NCBI GenBank assembly: GCA_036940085.1
Contig: JALLBK010000453.1
Location: 1 to 20,131, forward strand
Origin: Discostella pseudostelligera
Lineage: Eukaryota; Bacillariophyta; Thalassiosirophyceae; Thalassiosirales; Thalassiosiraceae
DNA: 20,131 nt
Direction of reading: 5' to 3'
This document shows, in pieces, positions 9,877 to 20,131 of the stretch. Each line of letters begins with the position of its first letter. Position 1 is the stretch's first letter. A program made the position numbers and the translations under genes. Below the pieces are notes generated by a model. The model was not told the origin of the DNA and did not search any database. It saw nothing but the letters and a program-made list of their open reading frames with translations.

Positions 9877-12199
9877 TTAGGATTCACCTTCAATGCAAAC
9901 CATGCAATCCTCAAATGTATCCCCGCACAACCTCCGTAGAATCATCATCAACCAACTCCGTGCAAATACACTCAACACCTCCATGCCCGGATGCACCAGA
10001 TGCTTACCAACTTCATTTTCTGCACTCACTTGGGTGTGATCAGGTCGAGGTAGAGTGAGCCAGTAACCATCGGCGATAAGGATGCTGCTGCTTTCCTTTT
10101 GAATGATGTCGTACGCAATGGTGTTGAAATGATGAGCAAAATGGGTTGAACGTGACATCGGTTGCATTTTCTTTGCATGCCATTGAAATCCATAGTTCCC
10201 GTACTGTGTNNNNAAATCAATGATAGTAAAAGTGAGTACTATGACCCTTACCTGCGGTAGTTGATCGAAACACCTTCAACTCGGCTGGGTATTCATCTAA
10301 TACATGAATTAAGTCAGTCATCGCTGAGCGATATGCGTCCGTACACGACTCTCCGTCCTTGATAACATTTTGTGCGCGTCGAGTGTGCGAACGTTTTGAG
10401 CTACATAAGACATCAATATCGTGCAAGCCAGAATTAAAGATGATGGCTCGTTTGACATTTCGAGACTCTTCTCGTTGTTGAATTTCTTCCAGGGCAAAAG
10501 TTACGTTGTTTATTGTTTTCCGGATCCCGCCGTTGGTTTCGATGAAAGTTACCTTAATGCCAGATGTACGTTCGACGAGCTTGCAAAAGAATGACATCAC
10601 AAGCTTCATTACACTGTCACCAATAAAAATCACATGAATGCCTTCAAAATCGTCATCTTCGTTGATATTGGTTTCTTGTTGAATCTCATTGGCGATCTCT
10701 CGAGCCCTATCGATGGGACCATTTGTTGCGTCGATTCCGTCGTCAGTTTCGTTGCTGCTCATTCTTTTTTCAGCCGGACTATTTTGAGTTCTATTGGCTT
10801 CGATAATTGTAGCATTAATGTTGCTAGCTTCACTGCCGCTGCCCCTCAATCCAGATAGTCCAAGCCGGGTTGTATTTTCAGTGATATTCGTAGCATTAAT
10901 GTCGCCAGCATCACTGTGAGTACTGCCAAGTTCAGCAAGTCGACGTCGAGTTGCAGCGATAATTGAATCAATTACGTTGCCAGTATCACTGTCACTATCA
11001 TCCTCATCAATCAACCCACTGTCTCCCCTATCACCATGAAATCTGAACTCAAGTTGAGCTTGCAAACAAGAATCCATTCCTCTGTAGATGGCACCAACCA
11101 AATCACGAATATGAATCAATTCACATTCCTCGAAGTCGTACGTCATTCGAACGCCAATGGAGTTCAACCCCATTCGATATCCGTCGATGGAAACAACTGT
11201 TTCATCAGTCGTTAGCGGTTGATGTGAGGACCGTGCGACGTGATCGGCGACACGCCAATGGCCTTTGTAAAGCGCCGAGGTAGGTGATGATTCGGTCAGC
11301 TGGGATAGGGTGCACCATGATTTTCTCTCGTCTGACGATGATGTTGCAAATGACGACTCCTCAACGAGGATTGATAGAGGAAAGCCTGAAACCATGTAAC
11401 CTTCATAGCCTGGCTCGACTATATCCTCATCTACTGGAAATTCATGATATTCCATCGGTAAGGAAAATGTCACCACTACCTCCAAGGTATACTCTCCTGG
11501 ATCTATGAATTGTAGTTCTACCGAATAGGAAGAATTGTGAAAATCTGTAACGATGCCAGTAATAACGGATGGTCCGTATGCCCTGACATAGAACAGTGCT
11601 CCTCCATCGGGTGGACATTCATACGGTGGTACATCGACTTCAGTTTCATCATCGTTCTCCGTACCATTGGTTCGATTGTGATTGCATGTGAGCAGGAGGG
11701 AGAACATGTCGCCACTATTGGTTATGGAGTGATGCTTCATACGATGATGATTCGGAGGATGTGACAGTGCTATAATGTCAAAGTACCCCGCCAATGTCTG
11801 TTCTGGACGAGCCCATCCCGTGTACCCCGGCAGTTCCCCAGGAGAGAGAGCAAATGGATTTGCCTCGTAATGTTTCGTGGCCATTACTTCTTGCTGAGAT
11901 TGATTTTGCATTGCGTGAGGTTCATTTGGCGTTTGAGGCTGCATCGGTGGTGCATGTTGATGTTGTGGCGATGACGCTATTCGAGCCGCCGAGTACATGT
12001 CATTGCTATCGCTTACAACTATGCTCTGAGACCGACTCTCCTGGATGCTTTGAATTTGTCGATCTTCACTAACAATGATTACTAATGATACTAATCCCAA
12101 TAGAATTAGAATGCCCTTGCGCGCCATCATTTTCATTGGTTTGGTGCACCAAGTCTGGCTGCGATCGCGACCCAAGGAGGACGAATCGATTCTGGTCAT
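9877..12199 (-). CDS. Membrane-anchored SGNH/NXPE-like protein (PC-esterase-like), interrupted by assembly gap
   Basis: Exon 1 is 12199-10252 (649 codons plus 1 nt, donor GCAG|GTAAGG). Exon 2 runs from the gap at 10210-10213 to TAA 9877-9879. Residues 29-44 are a signal anchor, giving type II topology typical of Golgi enzymes. About 190-280 resembles an Ig/filamin-like fold (PPDGGALFYVRAYGPS, FIDPGEYTLEVVVTF). An acidic, Asn-rich linker with many N-x-T/S sites follows (about 390-518). The C-terminal part has SGNH hallmarks: FIGDSVMK (525-532) with the Ser, and FNSGLHD (588-594). Exon 2 has YGNYGFQWHAKKMQ, then LPRPDHT and GKHLVHPG, which would supply the Asp/His. This order matches NXPE and related glycan O-acyl transferases or esterases. 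The substrate is unknown. The start is the first ATG after an in-frame TGA. The exon 2 acceptor is not resolvable: the visible CACAG|TAC acceptor is in the wrong phase. Confidence 0.65.
10210..10213. other. Assembly gap (4 N) at an exon/intron junction
   Basis: Four unknown bases lie next to the expected 3' splice site of the SGNH-like gene. The true gap length is unknown. It probably hides a few coding bases or the acceptor itself. Confidence 0.95.
10809..10991 (-). repeat. Three imperfect 27-bp repeats inside the SGNH-like gene linker
   Basis: Copies lie at 10809-10835, 10890-10916 and 10965-10991, spaced 81 and 75 bases apart, so they stay in frame. The first two share GTAGCATTAATGT and an end close to CACTG; the third is more diverged. 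On the coding strand they give the related peptides SEASNINAT, SDAGDINAT and SDTGNVID. Two copies carry N-x-T glycosylation sites. Confidence 0.6.
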
Positions 12200-12605
12200 C
12201 CTTTCTAATGAACCCCAAATGATTTTGCGCACCGGAGAAAATCCTGCTGCCGTAAGTAGTTGGACGATGCCGGAATTGTCATTTCATCAGTTCACTGTCG
12301 AGAAGGCGGAATGAGGCGGCATCACCATCATGGTTCATGGTTCCTATGCCATCTAAATGCCAATGCCGCTGCCGCTGCCGCTGCCGCATCCTTCGTCATC
12401 GTCATCGTCGTCGTCGTCGCCCGTCGGTCGGTCGCTTCATTCACAACATCACATGGCCCTCGCGCTCTCCTCTGCGGAAAGACGATTTCCTCCAAGTTAC
12501 GACGGATTCAGTATCGACTCTGAATGTACTTATGAGAATGTACTGTTTCCTATGTATTTTTAAAAATTCAACAACCACCTCATTCTCCTCGATCGGCACT
12601 TGACC
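12200..12605. promoter_or_regulatory. Divergent promoter region with trinucleotide-type repeats
   Basis: The SGNH-like gene and the YccV/TPR gene are transcribed away from each other from these 406 bases. The region holds (GCCGCT) x 3.8 at 12365-12387 and a CGT/CAT run at 12394-12420. Open frames across it are low-complexity products of these repeats (poly-Ala, poly-Arg or poly-Ser) and are not called. Confidence 0.5.
12365..12420. repeat. Microsatellites: (GCCGCT)n and (CGT/CAT)n
   Basis: GCCGCT is repeated almost four times at 12365-12387, followed after six bases by a mixed CGT/CAT trinucleotide run at 12394-12420. Both lie in the divergent intergenic region, where length changes would not alter a protein. 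Confidence 0.8.
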
Positions 12606-15482
12606 ATGGTCTCCGCTTCCTTCCTCCTTCCCTCCACCACCCGTCGAATGATGCTGCAGCACTCCATCAGACGCCGCGCCCCAATCCTCTCACTGCCACT
12701 GCCTCGGATGGGTGGCGCAGCATTCACCAATCGATTTTCCAGAACCAATCTTCACTATTCCGCTTCCTGCTTCTATTCATCGTCATCGTCGACGCCGCGA
12801 CAGTCCAGCAACAATCCAAATAATCGGGTGCCCATCACGCTCTACCGGCAACTATTGGCATGGTGTCGTCGATACAACGATGTGCCATTCGATCGTCCAC
12901 TTCCTCCTTTGACGATTTCACCGCCGCAGGTGAATTTCGTGGCCTTGAAGAGATTGCGAGAGATGCGCGCATTTCTTTCTGCCAATGGAATTAATGATTC
13001 ATTACATGATGATGCTGCCGGTCATGATTGCGATGATGTGTTCAAAAGGGGAGTGAATAGGAAAGTAAGGCATCCTGCATATTATGCCATGTACAATGAT
13101 ACCATACATGTAAATGAGAATATGATTACATTTCCTGAAATTGCAGATGTCAGTGAGTTACGAGCAATTGTCCGTTCGGTGTATTGGCTCAATAATCGAA
13201 ATACCACTGCAATCAAAGGGGAAGTGTTGGCGAGTACCGATGTAAATCATGATCATAATATTGAGGATGAAACAAAAGATCAAATTTCACTTGCGTTTGA
13301 GGCAATGAAATCTTGCAATTTACTATCGTCGAATGAACTAGATGGTCGACGGAGCAAACGAGAATTGGGCATTCGAGTTCGGAGTAGTGTATCAACACCT
13401 GAGAAGGAATTTCCAGACGTGACATATCACGTAGGTCAAGTGGTTCAACATAGAATGAAGAAGTGGAGGGGCGTAATCGTGGGTTGGACTATCCAGGAAT
13501 ACAAGGCTGATGATGGTCGGTTTACTTCATTGACAACTAAGCAATACTCGCTTGAAGCAGATGTTGCCTCCTCTGTGGCCGACAACAACCTGAGTGACAA
13601 CTCAGTCTCAACATCGCAAGTACAGTATACAGTATTGGTAGATTTGAATGATGCTAGTCTGTTGAGATGTTCGAGCTCAGTTAGTCTCGAATCTCAAGAC
13701 GATTTAGCTCCCGTTGACAACCCGTTGTGAGTGTTTTGCATCGTCCATCGTCTCTCATTATTTTGTCCACGAAAATGTAGGCGTCCTCTAATACAGCTCC
13801 TTTCATCGCCAATCAGCCTCCAACGTGTGAAGAATAATCTCATCAAACAATACTTTGCAAAATTTGCAGGAGGACACTTTGAACCTAACAATAAACTTGC
13901 CTACATGTATCCGCTGGATCAATTCTCCATTTGTTCTCGAGCTTTGCCCGGCTTAGATATTGTTAAGGAGACAAGACGAGTTGAATCCAGGGAAACTCCT
14001 GAGCTGATGAAGTCCAATATGGCAATTGCTAGAGGCATGCAGGAAATAAGCAACCGGCTGTTACTGCCATTGTCGGAAGCATCTTGTCAACCTCATGAGG
14101 ATGTCAACGGAGCTCCAACGCTATTGACTTCTTTGAAATCATACATCCTGTCAATGCCAACAAGAGATGTTGCACCTTCTCAAAATTCAGAAGGAGCCAT
14201 ACCATTGCTAGCGAAACTGTACCACTTTCATGTAAAAATCAATGCAATGCTTGCTACTCGGAAATCAAATCAAGTCCACAAAGAACACATTCACTATTCA
14301 CTTGGACAAATAGTCAGGCACAAACTCTATGGATTTCGGGGAGTAGTTGTCGCTTGGGATCCGAAGCCGCGGATGGATGTATCTAATTGGGACGGATTGG
14401 CGGGTATTGAGCGTCCTCAGGAGAAGCCATTCTATCATGTATATCCTGATGTAAACGATTGCATCAGTGTGTTCGGCGGCCCTCGTCACTTTCGATATGT
14501 CTGTCAGGAGAACCTGGAGTTGAGCCCAGTTGAAGAGACGCCATTAGATGTAGAAGTGCACTTAGACCCCGAGGAATGGAAATGGCTTAGTGACGAAGGA
14601 AGGTATTTGCCTTCTTCGGAAATGCAAGTGAGTGTTCGATTCCTCCCGCTATGCATTGAGACTGTGATCTTCTGATTTCTCACCGTATCACTTAGTTTAT
14701 GTATGCAGAAGACTTGGGCGACCGCGAGACTCATATTGTCTCAAGTGTTAGAAGCTTGAGAGTAAGTTTCGTGATTCAACGCCAAACTGCATCGTATTGT
14801 CACTAGATCTCAATTTGTTTGCAACTCCACACTTTCAAAGAAAACATTGACGGGTTGCATGTTAGACATACGAAATGGGACTAATGCCAATTTATTCTCG
14901 ATGGACGATCTATTCTTTCTTCTTCGAGTTGGAGCTCAAAACTTGGATGATGCTACTGTTGTTGAAGATTTCATCAAAGAGTTGTGGAAAGAATCACCAA
15001 ACAAATACTTGCGTAGTGTTCTTGATACTGGCATTGCTGATATATTGACGAGCAACCATGAGAGTGCATTGGCCAAATTTAACGAAATAATTGCATCTGA
15101 TCCTTGTTATGGCCAAGCATGGAACGAGAAGGTAAGTTGTCCGTTAGATCCGCTTTTCTCCGTGGAACATTTTGATTTGTTCATTACTTAGAGTATCTAT
15201 GATTGACATTAATCAAAGACCACAGTACTATATTTGATGGGGCAGAAAGAGGAGGCAATTGCTTCCGCGGAACAAGCTCTTAAAATTGAGTGGCGAAATT
15301 TTCAAGCGCATGCCGCTATTGGGCTCATTGAAATGGATGCGTCTCACTACGATGGAGCTATTGAATCTTTTCGGATGTGTCTGTCTCTTAATCCATGGCT
15401 GGGAAACATCTCATCATTGTTGTCGCTGTGCACGACCAAAGTAGGGAACAGCGTCACTGCAGACAAGTTTGTAAATAAATGA
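12606..15482 (+). CDS. Organelle-targeted protein with two YccV-like domains and C-terminal TPR-like repeats
   Basis: Five exons: 12606-13726, 13781-14627, 14696-14761, 14841-15131 and 15219-15482. All phases agree and give 862 residues. Residues 1-60 are Ser/Arg-rich without acidic residues, so probably a mitochondrial (or other organelle) presequence. A conserved-looking ITLYRQLLAWCRRY segment follows at about 77-90, reminiscent of an LYR motif. YccV-like domain 1 begins at about 274 (YHVGQVVQHRMKKWRGVIVGW, later QYTVLVDLND) and seems to carry an insertion. Domain 2 spans about 545-660 (HYSLGQIVRHKLYGFRGVVVAWD, then KPFYHVYPD, then RYVCQENLE) and is closer to the family form. Residues 679-862 are helical, with TPR-like repeats (ALAKFNEIIASDPCYGQAWN; EEAIASAEQALKIEWRNFQA; DGAIESFRMCLSLNP). 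YccV (HspQ-like) domains occur in FBXO21 and Clp-adaptor-type proteins, so a proteostasis role is plausible, but the function is unknown. The stop is only 62 nt from the convergent chitinase stop. Confidence 0.85.
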
Positions 15483-15544
15483 CAATATGCATTATGGAAC
15501 TACCTGTGAATGAGGGCGACGACATGACAAGACTTTAAGCATGA

Positions 15545-17857
15545 TCATTGAGATGTGCCTGTACACTTATCCAGCAACTTTTTATCGCGGAAGGCATTAC
15601 TACAACATGTCCACTTGGTATCTGCAAGGTAGTCTCCAGCCATCCAACTGGGGTGATTTCCGTCATTGACGCAAGAAAGGTTTACAAAGTTTGGATAATA
15701 AGGATGAACTTGATTGCATCGATCCGCCAACAAATTGGAGAAATAGGGATCGAAATAGGATGAGCAGCAATCCCCTCTAGTGGATTTCATCATGTCGCTG
15801 GTGATCCATTCCGGGGCCTTACCGTCATTGCGGCAGTCGACAGGTGTACCATCACTAGTGAAGTGTGGGTAAAAGAGAGCTGTGCCATCATTTGCGGCTT
15901 GTGCTGGTGCAGTCTGTGGTGGCGAAGTTTCCACTTTACCGCCTTAGGAAGACGACATTTGGGGTGAGCAATGCAAGACGACTTGTGGGCTGATATGGAG
16001 TCCCTTTAAAGCATTGGTCTTACCTGTTAATTGAATCGGTGATGCGGTCTCAATAATGCCTTCCATCGTTGGTGAAAGAGTTTGCCAGTCCACTGAGTCG
16101 CAACGAACGTCGGTATTGTTCAGCCTATTGTTCATTGCATCTAGTAATGGCGTCGAAAGGTCGGGCATGAGATCTCCAGAAATCTCCCAAATGATGTACC
16201 CGTTGAGGTTGTTATCTATGCCGTATTCGGTTTTGTCACAAATAGCTCGTTCATCGTCGTACGAGATGAAGCCCATTTCGTTGTAAGCATACTGTGTTTT
16301 GGTTTGTTCATCTCTGACTGACGTGTAGCTGCTAAGTTTGCTCTTAATGTTGTAATCTACCATAGCGAGAGACAGATCAGTCAACATTCAGTGTTGGGGT
16401 GGTGCATTGATGAAGAACGGCAAGGAGACGAACTTACATTGTGGAGATCCCTCGTCTTCTGACCACGATATGACGTCGGCGGTACCGTCATTGGCTTGTC
16501 CGAATGCCGTGAGCCCTCTTCCAGCAAAACTTCTTCCATAAAATGGAAGGCCGATATTGCTGTAAAAAGAGAGAAGTACATTGGAAAAGCGATGTCCGCT
16601 TGAGTACACGAAGGCTAATAGTGCCTTTAACTGACGATGGGGCACCAGAACTCACATTTGATCAGAACTCCCACCACCAGCCGTCCAATTCTCGACACAG
16701 CCATGGACGGATAATCCAGGATTGCCACCATCAAAATCGTACAAAGGTGCATTTGGCCCAGTCTTTTTGTCCCACACCCTTGTTATAACGTTGAGTGTGA
16801 CAAGGAACAGAACCAAAGATCAGCCATACTGTCGATTCCCAAACGGTCGGACTCGAGGCATCCTTGAAGCCTGCACACATCATGCGAACTCACCCGTACA
16901 AATCATACGTCATCAAGTTCAGCTCGGATAATACCTTCGATACCACATCAATCTCAATGTTTTTCATGTGATCTGGACCACACGGCAGGGCAGCAGTCAA
17001 ACCGTAAACTTTCCCTTTCTTTTTACCCAACTCATCCAACGCAATTCGAATATCCTGCAACATTAGACTATAACTTTTAGCATCCTCTGGAGTTCCCATA
17101 TGATCGGCATATCCTGGATATTCCCAATCAATATCTATACCATCAAAATCGTATGTTTCAATAAGCTTGGCGCAATTGGATGCAAATTTTAGGCGTGCCG
17201 TGGGATTTTTCGCCATGGCCGGAAAAGCATCACTGAGTGTCCATCCACCAATGGAGGGGTAAACTTCCACACCCGCACTGTGAGCCAGATAGATCAATCC
17301 ACCATAATACTTATGCCCCTTGCATTCCGGCGGTTTGCCTGCTGTCGCCCACGAGCAATAAGTGCCACCCTGCCCGGCCACCCAATCCCATCTAATCTCA
17401 CCGTACAATGCTATTGAGTCGGCAAAATCGTCAGTGCCCCAAATGTCACCATTCACGTTGGTTTGAAAGAAGGCAAAATTATATCGTGTCACTTTCGAAT
17501 GTTTAAGATTGGAAGGCTTAGAGAGGCCGCTGCGATCATACATTTGCCAGCTAGAGATGTTTGGTTCAGAAAGTTTAGCAGGATGCGGAGTGAGTCCCCC
17601 CGCGGTTGAAGAAAAAGCCGGAACACAAATAAACGTGTCTAATTATTCTTCTCTCACCTTGCGAAATATGCGATGATCGATTTGCCATGAGCAGTTTCTT
17701 TCTTTACCCATGCGTGTGATGAAGTGGATAGTAGGACAAGACAGATGGCGAGGGAAAGAATTCGATATGAGAATGATGGCGATGTCGCTTGCATTCTTGC
17801 TGTGATATGTTTCCTACTCTCCGTCATCATAAATGTATCTGCGTTAATGGGATGCAT
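15545..17857 (-). CDS. Secreted GH18 chitinase with C-terminal cysteine-rich repeat module (copy A)
   Basis: Six exons: 17857-17658, 17550-16894, 16778-16656, 16559-16438, 16356-16024 and 15942-15545. All joins are in phase and give 610 residues. A signal peptide (hydrophobic ILSLAICLVLL, then SSHA) precedes the GH18 barrel, which starts at SWQMYDRSGLSKPSN. SIGGW is at 166-170 and the catalytic DGIDIDWE at 203-210, with E210 the acid/base. Later come LMTYDLYG, GLPFYGRSF and GYIIWEISGD. The family cleaves beta-1,4-linked GlcNAc in chitin with retention. The tail (about 502-605) holds two Cys-rich repeats: C515-x21-CC-x15-C554 and C569-x21-CC-x12-C605, each with a (C)xNDGxxPxW motif. ATG 17857 is the longest start; ATG 17794 would give a shorter, more typical signal peptide. 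It is the downstream copy of a head-to-tail pair and has an extra 81-nt intron before the tail module. Confidence 0.92.
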
Positions 17858-18412
17858 TAGGTGAAAAACGAACAACTTCAGTGGGTGAAGTCACGCAGCA
17901 AGGCGGTAGGGAAACCAAATGGACCGTCCCCCCTCTGTTTGATTAGTATATCTAGTCTGCGTCGCGTTGCGGTGTTAGTAGTTGAATGATGATCACGACG
18001 GCCGACGAATGAAGCAAAGCGCGAATAGCGATGTTGTGCTGCATGCTGCATGCTGCATGCTGTGTGTCTCTCCAACTCCAACAAAAATGCGGAGGAAGAG
18101 ATTTTTAGTATTGCATACTTAAGCCCTTGGGTCATTATTTGGATGGTCACATCAGCCGAACGTGACAGATGCGCCCCTGAGACTGAGACGATGGCCCTCG
18201 TAGATTGAAATATGGCGGGAAACCGCGAAGACGATCTTGTTCTTCGTTTTTTTTCACATGAAGGTAAATCAATCGTTCATGACTGTGTCGCTGGTTAGGA
18301 CGAATTGTACAGTTGTACATCTTACCCCATCTGAATCTGGAGTTCCAGAGTGAATGGTCCCTTCGCTGCGATGAAATAACTGAAATGAATACAATCCTAC
18401 AACTATCATCAT
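17858..18412. promoter_or_regulatory. Intergenic region between the tandem chitinases
   Basis: These 555 bases hold the 3' end of the upstream chitinase and the promoter of the downstream one. They include a 7-bp tandem repeat at 18037-18062. Weak open frames here (17878-18150, 18147-18434) show no domain. I saw no clear copy of this spacer elsewhere in the window. Confidence 0.5.
18037..18062. repeat. (TGCTGCA) x 3.7 tandem repeat
   Basis: Three perfect 7-bp units run from 18037 to 18057, followed by a partial TGCTG to 18062. The array contains overlapping GCATGC palindromes. It lies about 180 bases upstream of the copy A start codon. Confidence 0.85.
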
Positions 18413-20131
18413 TTATAGTGATGTGCTTGTACACTTATCCAGCAATTTCTTGTCACGGAAGGCATTACTACAACATGTCCACTTGGTATCTGCAAGGTAG
18501 TCTCCAGACATCCAACTGGGGTGATTTCCGTCATTGACGCAAGAATGATTTTCATAGTTTGGGTAATATGGATAATCTTTGTTGCATCTATCCGCCCAAA
18601 GATTGGAGAAATAGGGATCGAAATATGATGCGCAGCAATCCCCTCTAGTGGATTTCATCATGTCGCTGGTGATCCATTCCGGGGCCTTACCGTCATTGCG
18701 GCAACCAGCAGATGAACCATCCCTAGTGAAGTCAGGGTAAAAGGGAAATGCAGAACCATTTGCTGGTAAAGGGTTGATTGGAATTGGGATCGGCTTGGGA
18801 TTTTGTGCTAGATAGTCGTTTGATGGTAGGTTGGGGACTGACACTGGAGCTGTTGGTGTCGTTGGAGGCGGTTCATTTGATGGTCCCGGTCCGACTGGAC
18901 CGCATCGGACATCGGGATTGTTCAGTCTATTGTTTGTTGCATCGAGTAGAGGCGTCGAAAGGTCGGACATGAGGTCCCCGGAAATCTCCCAAATGATGTA
19001 CCCGTTGAGGTTATTATCCATGGCGTATTCGGTTTTGTCACAAATGGCTCGTTCATCGTCGTACGAGACGAAGCCAACATCGTTGTAAGCGTACTGTGTC
19101 TTGGTTTGTTCGTCTCTAACTGACGTGAAGCTGCTTAATTTGCTTGCGATGTTGAAATCTTGCATTATGTGAGAGTGATCGAACAAGGTGCAGTGCATTT
19201 ATAAAAAAAATGTCAGATGATTTAACACACATACATTGCGGAGATCCCTCGTCCTCCCACCATGATGACGTGTCGGCGGTACCGTCATTGGCTTGTCCGA
19301 ATGCTGTGAGCCCGCTTCCAGCAAAACTTCGTCCATAAAATGGAAGGCCGATATTGCTGCAATGAAAGCAAATTATAGTCAATATCAGAACAAATTAATA
19401 TCGAAGCAGTAATTACCTCTCATCTAGAAGACAAAAATTTCGTGCACTCACATTTGATCAGGACTCCCACCGCCTGCCTTCCAAGTTTCGACACAGCTAT
19501 GAACGGAGAATCCGGGGAGATCACCATCCATATCGTACAACGGTGCGTTAGGTCCAGTCTTTTTATCCCACGTCCTTTTTGTGGAGACGAGAGGATTGAA
19601 AGAATTGAGAAACAGAAAGTACGGCGGTTAGACCACTTTCCCCCACCTGCCAGATGATGAACTCACCCATAAAAATCATACGTCATTAAGTTCAGCTCGG
19701 TCAGTATTTTCGATACCACACCAATCTCAATGTTCGTTATGAGATCGGGACCACACGGCAAGGCCGCAGTTAGACCGTACACTCGTCCCTTCCTTGTACC
19801 CAACTCATCCAATGCACTTCTAATATCCTGCAGAAGAAGACTGTAATTTTGAGTATCCTCTGGAGTACCCATGTGTTCTTCATATCCTGGATATTCCCAA
19901 TCAATATCTATACCATCGAAGTCGTAAGCCTCTATGAGTTTGACGCAGTTGGCTGCAAATGCTTTTCGTGCCGTAGGATTTTTCGCCAATGTCGGGAAGA
20001 GATCGCTAAGCGTCCATCCGCCAATGGAGGGGTAAATTTCCACACCCGCCTTGTGCGCTTGATAGATCAATCCAGTCTCATACTTATGTCCTTGGCATAA
20101 CGGTGGTTCGCCTGGTTCCGTCCATGAACAA
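18413..20131 (-). CDS. Secreted GH18 chitinase with C-terminal cysteine-rich repeat module (copy B, 5' end outside window)
   Basis: Visible exons on the minus strand: from the window edge to 19667, then 19574-19452, 19356-19235 and 19158-18413, about 485 residues. The signal peptide and the start of the barrel lie beyond 20131. It keeps SIGGWTLSD, DGIDIDWEYPGY with the catalytic Glu, LMTYDFYG, GLPFYGRSF and GYIIWEISGD. Exon lengths of 123 and 122 nt and the phases of three introns match copy A exactly, so the two arose by tandem duplication. It differs in having no intron between the barrel and the tail: the two are joined by a Pro-rich linker (about 50 residues) in one 746-nt exon. The tail has the same two C-x21-CC repeats. 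Probably secreted and active on chitin; the gene is complete as far as seen. Confidence 0.9.

Noticed and set aside
10026..10220. 64-codon open frame crossing the N gap
   Set aside because: It contains undefined residues and is in the wrong frame relative to the SGNH-like exon 2.
12260..12603. Overlapping Ala-, Arg- and Ser-rich open frames
   Set aside because: They are translations of the GCCGCT and CGT/CAT microsatellites in three frames.
18037..18062. Possible CRISPR-like or transposon end repeat
   Set aside because: Direct 7-bp units without spacers, terminal inversions or a transposase nearby; a simple tandem repeat.

Overview
This is a eukaryotic nuclear window, most likely from a centric diatom or a close photosynthetic stramenopile. 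The genes carry short GT-AG introns (43-115 nt). One protein has a signal peptide followed by a Phe at the predicted cleavage point, the plastid-import signature of secondary red-lineage algae. A ferredoxin-dependent bilin reductase sits next to a tandem pair of secreted GH18 chitinases, which fits chitin-making Thalassiosirales; the genus is inference. A run of four N at 10210-10213 marks an assembly gap inside a gene.

Layout. 2-136 (+): possible tail of an unidentified gene. 170-3591 (-): five-exon SAGA-type ubiquitin protease (USP22/Ubp8-like). 4192-5122 (+): mitoribosomal protein mS35, divergent from the protease. 6116-7451 (+): DHH1/DDX6 RNA helicase, two exons. 7970-9241 (-): plastid-targeted bilin reductase, PebB-like, convergent with the helicase. 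9877-12199 (-): membrane-anchored SGNH/NXPE-like protein broken by the N gap. 12606-15482 (+): five-exon organelle-targeted protein with two YccV-like domains and C-terminal TPR-like repeats. 15545-17857 (-): six-exon GH18 chitinase. 18413 to beyond 20131 (-): a second, tandem GH18 chitinase whose 5' end lies outside the window.

Most of these are unrelated housekeeping genes (chromatin deubiquitination, mitochondrial translation, mRNA decay) and form no operon-like unit. The parts that look lineage-specific are the chitinase pair, with a repeated cysteine-rich C-terminal module (C-x21-CC-x12/15-C) and patches of near-identity that suggest gene conversion; the double-YccV/TPR protein; and the bilin reductase, preceded by paired CACGTG and TCCCGCCAAA motifs. 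Splice junctions were inferred by hand from frame, phase and GT-AG signals. All join in phase except the one hidden by the gap. No CRISPR, transposon, tRNA or rRNA was recognised.
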